Position numbers and translations under genes: made by a program. A DNA stretch of 64,000 nt from an uncultured Collinsella sp. (GTDB lineage: Bacteria > Actinomycetota > Coriobacteriia > Coriobacteriales > Coriobacteriaceae): positions 62,001-126,000 of the forward strand of contig CAJLTA010000002.1 of assembly GCA_905209455.1 (NCBI GenBank), given 5' to 3'. Below, in pieces: positions 14,788-23,535 of the stretch. The notes under the pieces were generated by a model that was not told where the DNA came from, searched no databases, and saw nothing but the letters and a program-made list of their open reading frames with translations. Every line of letters begins with the position of its first letter. Within the stretch, counting starts at the first letter, position 1.

Positions 14788-16536
14788 CTACATACGCCCC
14801 AATTCGCCCACGATATGACCCACGCGGTCCTCGGGCTCCTTGACCTCGACACCGTTGTAGCGGAAGAACCGCGCCGGGTCGTGCATCAGGTCCTCGAGCG
14901 GCACCAGCACAAAGTCGCGCTCGCCAATGAGAGGATGCGGCAGGCGCAGCTTTTTGCCGCCGTGGGTCTCGCCGTCCATCCACAGCAGGTCCAGGTCGAT
15001 GGTGCGCGGACCGTTGGCCTTGGCCTTTTTGGAGCGGTCGCGCCCAAGCTCGGCCTCGATCTTCATGAGCTCATCGAGCAGCACCAGCGGCGCCAGCTCG
15101 GTCTTGATCTCGATGACGGCGTTGGCAAACGCGTCCTGGCGCGTCTCGTAGGCCGGCTCGCTCTCGTAAATCTTGGAGGAGTTGGACACGCAGGTGAGTG
15201 GAATCTCGGCGATCATCTCGCGTGCGGCGCGGATGTTGTCGCAGCGATGCCCCAGGTTGGAGCCCACGGCCACAAACGCGCGGCGCGGCTGCGGCTTGGC
15301 AACCGCCCAGTAGCCGTTCAGGAACTGCGCAAAACCCGCGGCGTCGTGCACGCGCACGATGTTGGCACCGGCCTGGATGGCGCCCAGGCACACGCCAAAC
15401 GTAGCGGCATCGCGCTCGGCGGCCTCGGTCACGCCCGAGACGGCGCCCACAAAGCGCTTGCGCGACACGGCGCACATGAGCGGATAGCCCAGTGACGCCA
15501 TCTTGGCAGTCTCGCGCTGGATGACGATGTCCTCGTTAGCCGATTTACCAAAGCCCGGGCCAGGATCGATGCAGATGCGGTCGCGCGACACGCCGGCATG
15601 GATGAGTGTGCGGGCCTGGTCGGACAGAAAGCCCATGACGCGGCGCATGATGGGCGCCGAATCGGGCAGGGTGAAGCGGCGGAGCTGCGAGGTGGGCACG
15701 TAGGCTTCCTCGCGGCGGGCGCTGCGGCGCATCATGGCGGCCAGGCGGTCATTGGACTCCGATGCGGCCTCGGTGGCTGCGGGCGCGGCCTCGGACGCGG
15801 GTGCGACAGTCTCGGCGGCAGCAGCCTGCTCGGCGGCCGGCGTCTCCTGCCCCAGCTCGGTTGCAGGCTCGGACGTGGGCTCCGGTTCGCCAAACGGCAA
15901 CGAGGGCTGCACCACGCCGCCCGGAAGCTTGGCCTCCGGCTTAGGCTCGCCCAGCAACTTGCCGCGACGGCGGCGAGCCGGCTTCTCGGCCTCACGCGCG
16001 GCCTCGGCAGCCGCCTCGCGCGCCTTCTCGGCAACAAACGCCGCTGCCGAGGTATCGAGCTGCACCGTTGCGTGCGTGCGTGCGGGCGCGGCGACCTCGC
16101 CGGCATGCATCACGATGACGCCGCAGGTGCTCGTCTTAACAAACTCGACCATCTTGGGATCGGTGAAGCCGGTCACGTCGTTGACGATCGAGGCGCCGCA
16201 GCGCACGGCCGCCTTGGCAACCGCCACATGACGCGTGTCGATCGAGACGATGGCGCCCTCCTTGGCCAGCGCGCGCACCACGGGCAGCACGCGGCGAGCC
16301 TCCTCGTCGGGGTTGACCGGGGTAAAACCAGGGCGCGTGGACTCGCCGCCCACGTCGATGATGTCGGCGCCGGCGTCGAGCATCGCCAGGCCGTACTCGA
16401 TGGCGGCATCGGGGTCGAAGTGCTCCCCGCCATCGCTAAACGAATCGGGCGTCACGTTGAGGACGCCCATGATGCGCGGACGGTCAAAGCTGAGCTCGTA
16501 CTTTCCGCACCGCCATGTCTTGCTATCGTTCGCCAT
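14788..16536 (-). CDS. folP-folK: Dihydropteroate synthase / HPPK fusion with a long disordered insert
   Basis: Bifunctional folate enzyme of 582 residues. The DHPS part begins MGVLNVTPDSFSDGG, continues with DIIDVGGESTRPG, SIDTRHVAVA and GASIVNDVTG, and resumes with CIDPGPGFGKSANED and MCAVSRKRFVG. Between the MHAGEV segment and the GFGK loop there is an insert of about 150 residues, very rich in Ala, Glu and Pro (about residues 160-300). The C-terminal about 155 residues are HPPK (FVAVGSNLGHRCDNI, GPRTIDLDLLWMDG, LPHPLIGERDFVLVPLEDL), which makes the substrate pterin diphosphate. The order is the reverse of the pathway order. Start: ATG at 16536 with AGGAGG 6 bases upstream; longer in-frame starts lack a site. 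Confidence 0.92.
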   Translation of the reverse strand: MANDSKTWRCGKYELSFDRPRIMGVLNVTPDSFSDGGEHFDPDAAIEYGLAMLDAGADIIDVGGESTRPGFTPVNPDEEARRVLPVVRALAKEGAIVSIDTRHVAVAKAAVRCGASIVNDVTGFTDPKMVEFVKTSTCGVIVMHAGEVAAPARTHATVQLDTSAAAFVAEKAREAAAEAAREAEKPARRRRGKLLGEPKPEAKLPGGVVQPSLPFGEPEPTSEPATELGQETPAAEQAAAAETVAPASEAAPAATEAASESNDRLAAMMRRSARREEAYVPTSQLRRFTLPDSAPIMRRVMGFLSDQARTLIHAGVSRDRICIDPGPGFGKSANEDIVIQRETAKMASLGYPLMCAVSRKRFVGAVSGVTEAAERDAATFGVCLGAIQAGANIVRVHDAAGFAQFLNGYWAVAKPQPRRAFVAVGSNLGHRCDNIRAAREMIAEIPLTCVSNSSKIYESEPAYETRQDAFANAVIEIKTELAPLVLLDELMKIEAELGRDRSKKAKANGPRTIDLDLLWMDGETHGGKKLRLPHPLIGERDFVLVPLEDLMHDPARFFRYNGVEVKEPEDRVGHIVGELGRM

Positions 16537-16610
16537 GAACATCCTCCTAAAATGCCCGCGCCACCGCGCTCGGGCGCAGGCGGTGGGGTCGCTTTGCAAT
16601 CAGTCTTTCT

Positions 16611-16616
16611 ATTGTA
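16611..16616 (-). promoter_or_regulatory. Candidate -10 (TACAAT) of folPK
   Basis: TACAAT on the minus strand, 74 bases upstream of the folPK start. No good -35. Confidence 0.4.
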
Positions 16617-16630
16617 TCCGCGCGCACGGG

Positions 16631-17383
16631 CTAGAACGCAAACGCGGCCGCGATGTCGCAAGAAATCAGCAGGTCGGCATTTGCATCCTGATCGGTGGGA
16701 GCAAGGTTGCATATGGCCAGCGTATCGCCGGTAAAGTATCGCGTAAGGCCTGCCGCCGGATACACCACGAGCGAGGTCCCGCCCACAATGAGGGCATCGG
16801 CCGCGGCGATGGCGGCAACGGCACCGGTCAACACATGCTCGTCAAGCGGCTCTTCGTAGAGCACTACATCGGGCTTGATGCGGCCGCCGCACGCGGGGCA
16901 CGCAGGCACGCCCGCGGCATCCTCGTGCTCGCGCGAGCAAATCCACTCGGCGCTATAGACCGCGCCGCACGACTGGCAAATGTTGCGATGGACCGATCCG
17001 TGCAACTCAAACACGCGCTGTGAGCCGGCCATCTGATGCAGGCCGTCGATGTTTTGCGTCACCACGGCATTTAGCTTGCCGGCGCGCTCCAGCTCGGCCA
17101 GCTTGGTGTGGCAGCGGTTGGGCTTAGCGTTAAGAGCGATCATCTTGGTGCGGTAATAGTCGAAGAACTCCGCAGGATGTGCCTCGTAAAAGCTATGCGA
17201 CAACATGGTCTCGGGTGGATAGGCAAACTGCTGGTGATACAGGCCGTCCATGCTGCGGAAATCGGGAATGCCACTTGCCGTGGAAACACCCGCGCCGCCA
17301 AAGAAGACCACGCGCTTGTGGGTGTCAAACAGACCCGCCAGCGCGACGGAGGCCTGCCTGGGATCTGTTATCGCTTGCGTCAT
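16631..17383 (-). CDS. cobB: NAD-dependent protein deacylase, sirtuin family
   Basis: Cytoplasmic sirtuin of 250 residues that removes acyl groups from lysines using NAD+. Motifs in order: GAGVSTASGIPDFRS (NAD loop), TQNIDGLHQMAG, the catalytic His in FELHGSVH, zinc cysteines CQSC and CPAC, IKPDVVLYEEPLDE, and the C-terminal GGTSLVVYPAAGL. Tyr and Arg of the YxxR motif typical of desuccinylases are not evident in the segment before QNIDG, so plain deacetylation is more likely. The gene is divergent from xth and stands alone. The symbol is given by family; npdA/srtN would be equivalent. Confidence 0.92.
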   Translation of the reverse strand: MTQAITDPRQASVALAGLFDTHKRVVFFGGAGVSTASGIPDFRSMDGLYHQQFAYPPETMLSHSFYEAHPAEFFDYYRTKMIALNAKPNRCHTKLAELERAGKLNAVVTQNIDGLHQMAGSQRVFELHGSVHRNICQSCGAVYSAEWICSREHEDAAGVPACPACGGRIKPDVVLYEEPLDEHVLTGAVAAIAAADALIVGGTSLVVYPAAGLTRYFTGDTLAICNLAPTDQDANADLLISCDIAAAFAF

Positions 17384-17518
17384 ATGAGTCCTCCGTCCTT
17401 GTTAGTCGGACAGCGTTGGGCGACGTCCCAGCATGCAGCCTTTGAGTCAGCATGTGCGGAGCCCGCCCCGCCCTTGTTGCGTTAATCTTAAGCCTGCCAA
17501 CCCCGTCGAAAGGACACC

Positions 17519-18337
17519 ATGCCTCAGACTTACACCTTTGCCTCGTGGAACGTCAACGGCCTGCGCGCCGTGCTCAAAAAGGACCCGAGCTTTATCCAGA
17601 TCGCGCAAGAACTCGACGTCGATATTCTGGCGCTGCAAGAGACCAAGCTGCAAGAAGACCAGGTCGATATTGACCTGCCCGGCTATCACCAAACCTGGAG
17701 CTACGCCGAGCGCAAAGGCTATTCGGGCACTGCGGTCTTTAGCCGCCAGGAACCGCTGCGCGTGCTGCACGCCGACGCGCTGTTACCCCACGCCGGCGAG
17801 GGCGAGGCGGCCGAGCTCGTCGCCCAAGCCGCAACCGAGGGCCGCGTCTGCGCGCTGGAGTTCGACAAGTTCTGGTTTGTGGATGTCTACACTCCCAACG
17901 CGCAAAACGAACTCGCCCGTATCGACGTGCGCATGGCCTGGGACGATGCCTACCGCGACTTTTTGAGCGCGCTTGAGCGCGAGACCAGCAAGCCCGTCGT
18001 AACTTGCGGCGACTTTAACGTAGCGCATGAGGAGATCGACCTTAAGAACCCCAAGTCCAACCGCGGCAACGCCGGCTTTTCGGACGAGGAGCGCGGCAAG
18101 TTTACCGAGCTGCTCAACGCCGGGTTTACCGATACCTGGCGCGCGGCCAATCCGGACGTCGAGGGCGTCTATAGCTGGTGGAGCTACCGCTTTAATGCCC
18201 GCAAGAACAACGCAGGCTGGCGCATCGACTACTTCCTGGTAAGCGACGCAATCGCCGGCAACGTACGCGACACCGGCATCCGCGGCGACATCTTCGGCAG
18301 TGACCACTGCCCCGTCACCCTCACGCTAGAGCTCTAG
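17519..18337 (+). CDS. xth: Exodeoxyribonuclease III (AP endonuclease)
   Basis: DNA-repair nuclease of 272 residues that cuts at abasic sites and removes 3'-blocking groups. The exonuclease-endonuclease-phosphatase fold is complete: FASWNVNGLRAVL, LALQETKLQE (metal-binding Glu), FVDVYTPNAQ (active-site Tyr), VTCGDFNVAHEEIDL, the Trp-rich YSWWSYRFNARKNNAGWRIDYFLVS, and the terminal catalytic GSDHCPVTL. Length equals the family norm. The ribosome binding site AAAGGA lies 6 bases before the ATG. A copy of the TGATCCGTTTTCC-type repeat begins 10 bases after the stop. Confidence 0.94.
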   Translation: MPQTYTFASWNVNGLRAVLKKDPSFIQIAQELDVDILALQETKLQEDQVDIDLPGYHQTWSYAERKGYSGTAVFSRQEPLRVLHADALLPHAGEGEAAELVAQAATEGRVCALEFDKFWFVDVYTPNAQNELARIDVRMAWDDAYRDFLSALERETSKPVVTCGDFNVAHEEIDLKNPKSNRGNAGFSDEERGKFTELLNAGFTDTWRAANPDVEGVYSWWSYRFNARKNNAGWRIDYFLVSDAIAGNVRDTGIRGDIFGSDHCPVTLTLEL

Positions 18338-18346
18338 CCCCAAGTA

Positions 18347-18375
18347 ATTCCTGGGGGACAGAGGAAAACAGATCA
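18347..18375. repeat. Third copy of the 29-base TGATCYGTTTTCC repeat (reverse orientation)
   Basis: The reverse complement of 18347-18375 matches about 3328-3357 at roughly 26 of 29 positions. As there, it stands next to a fold-back element. Confidence 0.7.
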
Positions 18376-18400
18376 TGTGACCCCTCTCCCCCTATAAGTT

Positions 18401-18459
18401 GCGGTGGAATAGTTCCTGTTTGGGCAGCAAATAGCCAAAAACGAGAACTATTCCACCGC
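18401..18459. repeat. Fold-back element between xth and the ECF S gene
   Basis: Perfect 15-base arms GCGGTGGAATAGTTC (18401-18415) and complement (18445-18459). The 29-base interior can form a second stem (GTTT-GGC with GCC-AAAC). No T-run on either side, so it is not an ordinary terminator. Confidence 0.8.
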
Positions 18460-18485
18460 GAGTTCGTGTGGGAACGCGAAATGCC

Positions 18486-19199
18486 CTACAGTCCGTATTT
18501 CACGACGACACGGATAATGCGACGGCACCAAGGCTTGTACAAGGCGGCCAAGAACACACAGGTCGCGAGACCGTGTGTGATATCAAACGGCACCGCCGTG
18601 GCAAGACGCGCCACGGCGCCCGCCCACGTGAGCGGCTGCACAAAACCGATGATGTCGTAGGCGTTGACCACAACGCCGTACAGCAAACCCGAAGCAAAGC
18701 CGTAGGTCAGCAGCGCCGGCATACGCACGGTGCCATCGGCGTGATCAAAAGCGCCCGCATACGCCAGCGCGCCGCCAACATAGCCAACCAGACCCCAGGC
18801 ATACATCTGCCATGGCGTCCACATGCCCTGTCCAAAAAAGAAATTGCTGGTCAGCGCCGCCAGCGCGCCAACCATAAAACCATTGCGGCGACCAAGCGTC
18901 GCCCCCGCGATAATGGCGATGGCGCTCACCGGTTTAAAGTCAGGAATGGGCCCAAACAGAATGCGCCCCGCCGCCGCCAGCGCCGCCAGCACCAGCGTGG
19001 GCATAATCTGGCGCAAACCCGGACGAGATGCCTCGTAACCCGCAAAGAACAGCGCGAGCACCAGCGCCACCACAACCAGCATGGCCAACGCTGCCTGCTC
19101 AACACCCGACAGTAACGCCGCAGCCATCACCGCCGGCACTGCCAACAACAGCGGGATCTCCAGTTTTGCAAGCAGGCGCGAGAAACGACAGCCCGTCAT
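18486..19199 (-). CDS. ECF transporter substrate-binding membrane component (S component)
   Basis: Membrane protein of 237 residues with about six hydrophobic segments. It is the last gene of a three-gene ECF-type transporter operon (T, fused A, S). S components capture a micronutrient and insert into the ATPase-driven module. Features typical of the family are a short charged N-terminus, the glycine-rich helix VSAIAIIAGATLGRRNGFMVGALAALTSN and the FFFGQGMWTPWQM loop, similar to QueT/CbrT-like proteins. The vitamin or metal ligand cannot be told; no riboswitch was found upstream of the operon. Start: ATG at 19199, 5 bases behind the stop of the ATPase gene. Confidence 0.75.
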   Translation of the reverse strand: MTGCRFSRLLAKLEIPLLLAVPAVMAAALLSGVEQAALAMLVVVALVLALFFAGYEASRPGLRQIMPTLVLAALAAAGRILFGPIPDFKPVSAIAIIAGATLGRRNGFMVGALAALTSNFFFGQGMWTPWQMYAWGLVGYVGGALAYAGAFDHADGTVRMPALLTYGFASGLLYGVVVNAYDIIGFVQPLTWAGAVARLATAVPFDITHGLATCVFLAALYKPWCRRIIRVVVKYGL

Positions 19200-19203
19200 C
19201 CCA

Positions 19204-20847
19204 TCACGCCCTATAGAACACGTTGTCGGCAAAGAAGTCGGCCGGGGGCTCCATGCAGGCAATCTCGCCGTCAAACATCATGGCGACGTCGTCGGCTACC
19301 TGCTCGGCAAAGTCCAAATCGTGCGTAGCCATGATGACGGTGCCGCCAGCCTTCGCATGGTCACGCAGGGCGCGGGCAATGATGCGGCGGCTCTCCAGGT
19401 CCAAGCCCTTCGTGGGCTCGTCAAGCAGCAGCAGCTCGGGGCCAATCAGCAGCAGCTTTGCCAGTGCAAGCAGCTGGCGCTGTCCGCCCGAGAGGTCGTA
19501 AGGGTGGCGCGTCTCCAGGCCGTCCAATCCCAGTTGCGCCGCACGCTCCCGCGTCAAGTTCTCGTCATATCCGCAGGTCGAGGCCCATTCCATCAGCTCA
19601 TCGCGAACCGTCTCGGCAACCAGCAATGCCTTGGGATTCTGCGGCAGCAGCGCCGCCGAAGCCGCCCCACGCACCATGCGGCCACGCTGCAGCTTAGCCA
19701 TTTTGGCCAGCACCGAGAGCATCGTCGACTTGCCGCAGCCGTTACCGCCCACAATCGCATGCACCGCGCCAGCCGAAAACGTCGCATCAAGCCCACGCAG
19801 CACCCAGCCGCCCGCGCGATCGTAGCGAAACCAGCCCCCTGCCAGGGTGGTAGCCGGCCCAGCGTGCATTTTTTGGAGTATTCTGTTCCCGTCCGTGCGC
19901 GGGAAGGTTTCCGAGCCGTTCTCGAGCGACGTTTGCGCCACAAATTCGGACGATTTGTCCAATTCCGAACTTTTATTCGCGCTCGATACGTCCCCGGGCG
20001 GCTCCAGAGAGCCCAAATTGTCCTCACGCCTGCTGAATACTCCTTTTTTTGCACATCGGATGGCACCCCACCCCAACATGTCATCGGAAAACAGCGATTC
20101 TCGGCGTCCCAAAGAAGCCATATCCGCCACCTCGCGCACGCGACCGCCCTCAATCCAGTACGCACGCGTCGCATACTCGAGCATCGGCCGCGGTTGATGC
20201 GTAGCCACAACAACCGTGCAGCCCAGCTCACGGTTCACGCGAAACAGCGCGTGCAGAAAATTCTTCTCGGCAACGGGATCGAGCTGAGACGTGGGCTCGT
20301 CGAGTAGCAGCACACGCGGACGCAGTGCCAGCACAGCCGCCAGCGACAGCAGCTGCTTGCGTCCACCCGAAAGCGTATCGGTATCGCGGTGGAGCCAATC
20401 CTCCAACCCAAAGAAATAGCTGGTCTCGGCCACGCGACGGCGCATCTCATCACGCGCTAACCCCAAGTTTTCCAGGCCAAACGCCATCTCGTGCCACACG
20501 GTTTCGCACACGATCTGGTTCTCGGGATCCTGGAACACATAGCCCACGCGCTCCGCCGATGCCCGCACATCCATGTCGGCGACGGGCTCGCCCAGCACGC
20601 GCAGTTCGCCAGTGCGCTCGCCCGCCGGAGCGATCTCGGGCTTGAGCAGCGACAGCAGCGTCGACTTACCCGACCCAGTGCCACCAACAAGCAACGCAAA
20701 TGCCCCTTGGGGAACAGACCAGTCGAGCCCGTCGAGCACCGGCGCCTCAGCCCCGGGATAGGCAAAGCGCAGACCCCGCACTTCAATCGCCGGCGTATCC
20801 GAGCCGCACGCCATGCCCGCCATCATGCTTCCGTCCAACCGGGTCAT
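19204..20847 (-). CDS. ECF transporter fused ATPase (EcfA1-EcfA2 in one chain)
   Basis: Two ABC ATPase domains in a 547-residue protein that drives the ECF transporter. Domain 1 (about residues 20-255): GGTGSGKSTLLSLL, YVFQDPENQIV, LSGGRKQ, VLLLDEPTSQLDP, ATHQPR. Domain 2 (about 335-540): GGNGCGKSTMLSVL, ALLPQNPKALL, LSGGQRQ, LLLLDEPTKGLDL, ATHDLDFAEQ. Both sites look competent. The linker (about 265-330) is unlike the rest. It is Ser/Asn/Glu-rich and encoded by a more AT-rich stretch bounded by an inverted repeat (19865-19883 with 20035-20053). The start ATG overlaps the stop of the T component (TGATG). Confidence 0.9.
   Translation of the reverse strand: MTRLDGSMMAGMACGSDTPAIEVRGLRFAYPGAEAPVLDGLDWSVPQGAFALLVGGTGSGKSTLLSLLKPEIAPAGERTGELRVLGEPVADMDVRASAERVGYVFQDPENQIVCETVWHEMAFGLENLGLARDEMRRRVAETSYFFGLEDWLHRDTDTLSGGRKQLLSLAAVLALRPRVLLLDEPTSQLDPVAEKNFLHALFRVNRELGCTVVVATHQPRPMLEYATRAYWIEGGRVREVADMASLGRRESLFSDDMLGWGAIRCAKKGVFSRREDNLGSLEPPGDVSSANKSSELDKSSEFVAQTSLENGSETFPRTDGNRILQKMHAGPATTLAGGWFRYDRAGGWVLRGLDATFSAGAVHAIVGGNGCGKSTMLSVLAKMAKLQRGRMVRGAASAALLPQNPKALLVAETVRDELMEWASTCGYDENLTRERAAQLGLDGLETRHPYDLSGGQRQLLALAKLLLIGPELLLLDEPTKGLDLESRRIIARALRDHAKAGGTVIMATHDLDFAEQVADDVAMMFDGEIACMEPPADFFADNVFYRA
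19865..20053. repeat. Inverted-repeat-bounded segment inside the ECF ATPase linker
   Basis: TGCA-T6-GGAGTATTC at 19865-19883 faces GAATACTCC-T7-GCA at 20035-20053. The GGAGTATTC/GAATACTCC cores are complementary; the T-runs sit in the same direction. The enclosed 150 bases are in frame and contain further small hairpins. It looks like an intergenic-type element within a coding region. Confidence 0.55.
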
Positions 20848-21902
20848 CAGCCAAACCTCTTCTCGTCAATCGCGTGCAGCACACAGGGCAACACCATCCA
20901 AGCCGCGTACACAATATAGCCAGGCCACGGCGCCGGCACCGAAAGCTGAGGGTAAAACGAATACTGCGTCGTCGCGGTCCACGCCACTGCCGCCGTGGCC
21001 ACGCCAAACAGCGCAAGCCCAACCAGCGCGGCAACATCGCCGCGCCCCAGCCGATACCGCGCGTACGTCGTGCGACGCGTCGCGGCGCCCCACCCACGGG
21101 AGCGCATGGCGTCCGCGCGCTCCAGCGAATCTTCCATGCCCCAGCCCATCAACACGCTCGATGCCCGCAGACGCGAGCGCACGGGGCCGGCCGGCGCGCG
21201 CCCCGGCACATCAATCGCATCCTGCACCGCCAGTACCGTACGACCGCGGCGCAAAAACTGCGGGATAAGCCGCATACACATCGAAATCATGAGCGCGATC
21301 ACCGGCGCGGCGTTACCCAAAAGCGCAAGCACCTTGTCGTAGCCAAGCATCGACGCCGCGGCCTCAAACCACAGCACGCTCGCCACAAACAGCCCACCCA
21401 TGCACAGGCCGTATACCATGCTCTCCAGATACACCGCGCGCATGCCGATACGGAACAGCTCCGTCGAGCCCGAGGCGCTAAACAGCGGATTGAGCACCGC
21501 AATGATCAAAATCACCGGCAGCTGCCAGCGAAGCGCCCCCAACGTGCGCGCGGCGCCGCGCGTCGCAAGCCCGTACGCCAACCCGCCCGCAAGCGACAGC
21601 GCAATCAGCACCGGCTGCATCGAGAACATGGTGAGCCCCAATGTCAGCACCATGTAGAGGGCCGGCACCGCCGGATGCGACATCGAAAATGCCGCAACGG
21701 GCTCGTTGCCCGATTCCTCTCGCATGATATCCACGGGCACCCCCATTCCCTCGCTCAAACGCCAACGCCGCAGCGGCGCCGCCATGCACAACCAGCGCAA
21801 ACACCACGCCGGCGGCAGCGACATCGGCCGCCACGCATCAATCGTTACGCGCTCATCATATGCCTGCGGTATCATATTGTGCCGTGTATCGTTTCCAAAC
21901 AC
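20847..21902 (-). CDS. ECF transporter transmembrane component (T component)
   Basis: Integral membrane scaffold of the ECF transporter. It has hydrophobic helices from about residue 75 on and the coupling-helix motif MEDSLERADAMRSRGWG, the Ala-Arg-Gly-type signature by which EcfT proteins contact the ATPases. The N-terminal about 60 residues are unusually long and hydrophilic. The longest frame starts with GTG at 21902. An ATG nine codons further in (21875) has no ribosome binding site either. TATAGA lies 5 bases before the GTG, so a leaderless GTG start is possible. It is divergent from glmU, with only 28 bases between the starts. Confidence 0.82.
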   Translation of the reverse strand: MFGNDTRHNMIPQAYDERVTIDAWRPMSLPPAWCLRWLCMAAPLRRWRLSEGMGVPVDIMREESGNEPVAAFSMSHPAVPALYMVLTLGLTMFSMQPVLIALSLAGGLAYGLATRGAARTLGALRWQLPVILIIAVLNPLFSASGSTELFRIGMRAVYLESMVYGLCMGGLFVASVLWFEAAASMLGYDKVLALLGNAAPVIALMISMCMRLIPQFLRRGRTVLAVQDAIDVPGRAPAGPVRSRLRASSVLMGWGMEDSLERADAMRSRGWGAATRRTTYARYRLGRGDVAALVGLALFGVATAAVAWTATTQYSFYPQLSVPAPWPGYIVYAAWMVLPCVLHAIDEKRFG

Positions 21903-21930
21903 ACGTCTCTATAACGTAACAGGAGATCAC

Positions 21931-23343
21931 ATGGACGCAACCGCAATTATCCTCGCCGCCGGCGAGGGCACCCGCATGAAGTCGAACCACTGCAAGGTTT
22001 CGCACAAGATCCTGGGCAAGCCCATGGTCCAGTGGATCGTCGACGCCACCATCAAGGCCGGCTGCAGCCGCGTCGTGGTCGTCATCGGCAGCCACGCCGA
22101 CGAGATGCGCGCCCTCATCGACGGCGCCTACGCCAACAGCGCCACCAAGGTCGAGTGCGTCGAGCAGACCGAGCGCCTGGGCACCGGCCACGCCGTAAAG
22201 GTCGCACTCGAGGCCTGCGGCATCGCGCAAGGCCCCGTTGTCGTGCTCAACGGCGACCTGCCGCTCATCACCGCCGACACCGTCGCCAAGTTCGCGCAGA
22301 CCGTCGCTACCGGCGAGCTCGCCTGCACCGTCATGACCATGACCCCGCCCGACCCCTTCGGCTACGGCCGCATCAAGCTGGGCGCCGATGGTCAGATCGA
22401 GCGCATCATCGAGCAGAAGGACTGCACGCCCGAGCAGGCCGCCACGCTGCTCGAGTGCAACGCCGGCTGCTACGCCTTCGACGGCGCGCAGCTCGCCGCA
22501 CACATCAACGAGATCGGCAACGACAACGCGCAGTCCGAGTACTACCTGCCCGACATGCTCGAAATCCTCAAGGGTCACGGCCAGGCGGTCTCCATCTTCC
22601 ACTGTGACGACTACCGCGACGGTTTGGGCGTCAACAGCCGCATCCAGCTCGCACAGCTCACCGCCATCGCGCGCGACCGCATCAACGAGCACTGGATGGC
22701 CGAGGGCGTTACCTTCATCGACCCCACGCAGGCCTGGATCGGCCCCGACGCCACCATCGGCCGCGACACCGTCGTGTGGCCGCAGACGCACCTGATCGGC
22801 CACGTCACCGTGGGCGAGGAGTGCCAGCTCGGCCCCAACAGCCGCCTCACCGACACCACCGTCGGCAGCGGCTGCACCATCGATGAGACCATCGCCATCG
22901 AGGCCGTCATCGAGAACGGCGTCGACTGCGGCCCGCGCGCCTACCTGCGCCCGGGCACCCACATGCTCGACGGCTCCAAGGCCGGCACGCACGTGGAGAT
23001 CAAGAAGTCCACGATCGGCGAGGGCTCCAAGGTGCCGCACCTGTCCTACATCGGCGACACCACCATGGGCTCCGGCGTCAACGTGGGCGCCGGCTCCATC
23101 ACCTGCAACTACGACGGCGTTCACAAGCACAAGACCGTCATCGGCAAGGATGCCTTCATCGGCTCCGACACCATGATGGTCGCGCCCGCCCAAATTGGCG
23201 ACGGCGCGCTCGTGGCCGCCGGCTCCGTCATCACCGAGCCGGTCCCGGCAGACGCGCTCGGACTGGGCCGCGCCCGTCAGGTAAATATTGAGGGCTGGGC
23301 CGCCGATTATCGCCGCCGTCTGCACGAGGACGACGAGGTATAA
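21931..23343 (+). CDS. glmU: Bifunctional UDP-GlcNAc pyrophosphorylase / GlcN-1-P acetyltransferase
   Basis: Cytoplasmic enzyme of 470 residues that makes UDP-N-acetylglucosamine for peptidoglycan. The N-terminal uridyltransferase has IILAAGEGTRMKS, QTERLGTGHAV, LNGDLPLI and YGRIKL. The C-terminal half is a left-handed beta-helix of hexapeptide repeats (WIGPDATIGRDTVV, LIGHVTVGEECQLG and others), with the acetyltransferase residues in RPGTHM, SYIGDTTMGSGVNVGAGSITCNYDG. Start: ATG at 21931 behind AGGAGA. Translation of the upstream in-frame sequence gives low-complexity protein and is not part of the gene. Confidence 0.96.
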   Translation: MDATAIILAAGEGTRMKSNHCKVSHKILGKPMVQWIVDATIKAGCSRVVVVIGSHADEMRALIDGAYANSATKVECVEQTERLGTGHAVKVALEACGIAQGPVVVLNGDLPLITADTVAKFAQTVATGELACTVMTMTPPDPFGYGRIKLGADGQIERIIEQKDCTPEQAATLLECNAGCYAFDGAQLAAHINEIGNDNAQSEYYLPDMLEILKGHGQAVSIFHCDDYRDGLGVNSRIQLAQLTAIARDRINEHWMAEGVTFIDPTQAWIGPDATIGRDTVVWPQTHLIGHVTVGEECQLGPNSRLTDTTVGSGCTIDETIAIEAVIENGVDCGPRAYLRPGTHMLDGSKAGTHVEIKKSTIGEGSKVPHLSYIGDTTMGSGVNVGAGSITCNYDGVHKHKTVIGKDAFIGSDTMMVAPAQIGDGALVAAGSVITEPVPADALGLGRARQVNIEGWAADYRRRLHEDDEV

Positions 23344-23360
23344 CGTTTTACCAAGCATCT

Positions 23361-23392
23361 AAGGAGCTGTTCCCATGGGGGACGGCTCCTTT
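23361..23392 (+). terminator. Terminator of glmU
   Basis: AAGGAGC / GCTCCTT stem with an inner imperfect helix, followed by TTTTTCT, 18 bases behind the stop. Confidence 0.85.
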
Positions 23393-23485
23393 TTCTATGC
23401 TGACCTGCGTGGCCGGATGAGTGGTCGGTTCGTGTCCGTTGACGGTAAAGACGTTATCAAGACTCGATAAACCCCGCCGCGCGGT

Positions 23486-23491
23486 TACAAT
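23486..23491 (+). promoter_or_regulatory. Candidate -10 (TACAAT) of prs
   Basis: TACAAT in GGTTACAATGC, 44 bases before the prs start. No good -35 at 16-18 bases. Confidence 0.4.
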
Positions 23492-23535
23492 GCAACAAGG
23501 CATCTATATGGCATTCGATATAAAGGAGAAGGGTA

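Noticed and set aside
14735..14983. Frameshifted N-terminus of the biotin-ligase-like gene in the upstream sequence
   Set aside because: The alternative frame gives an Arg/Gly-rich translation with no resemblance to the missing ligase N-terminus. The short form is taken as real.
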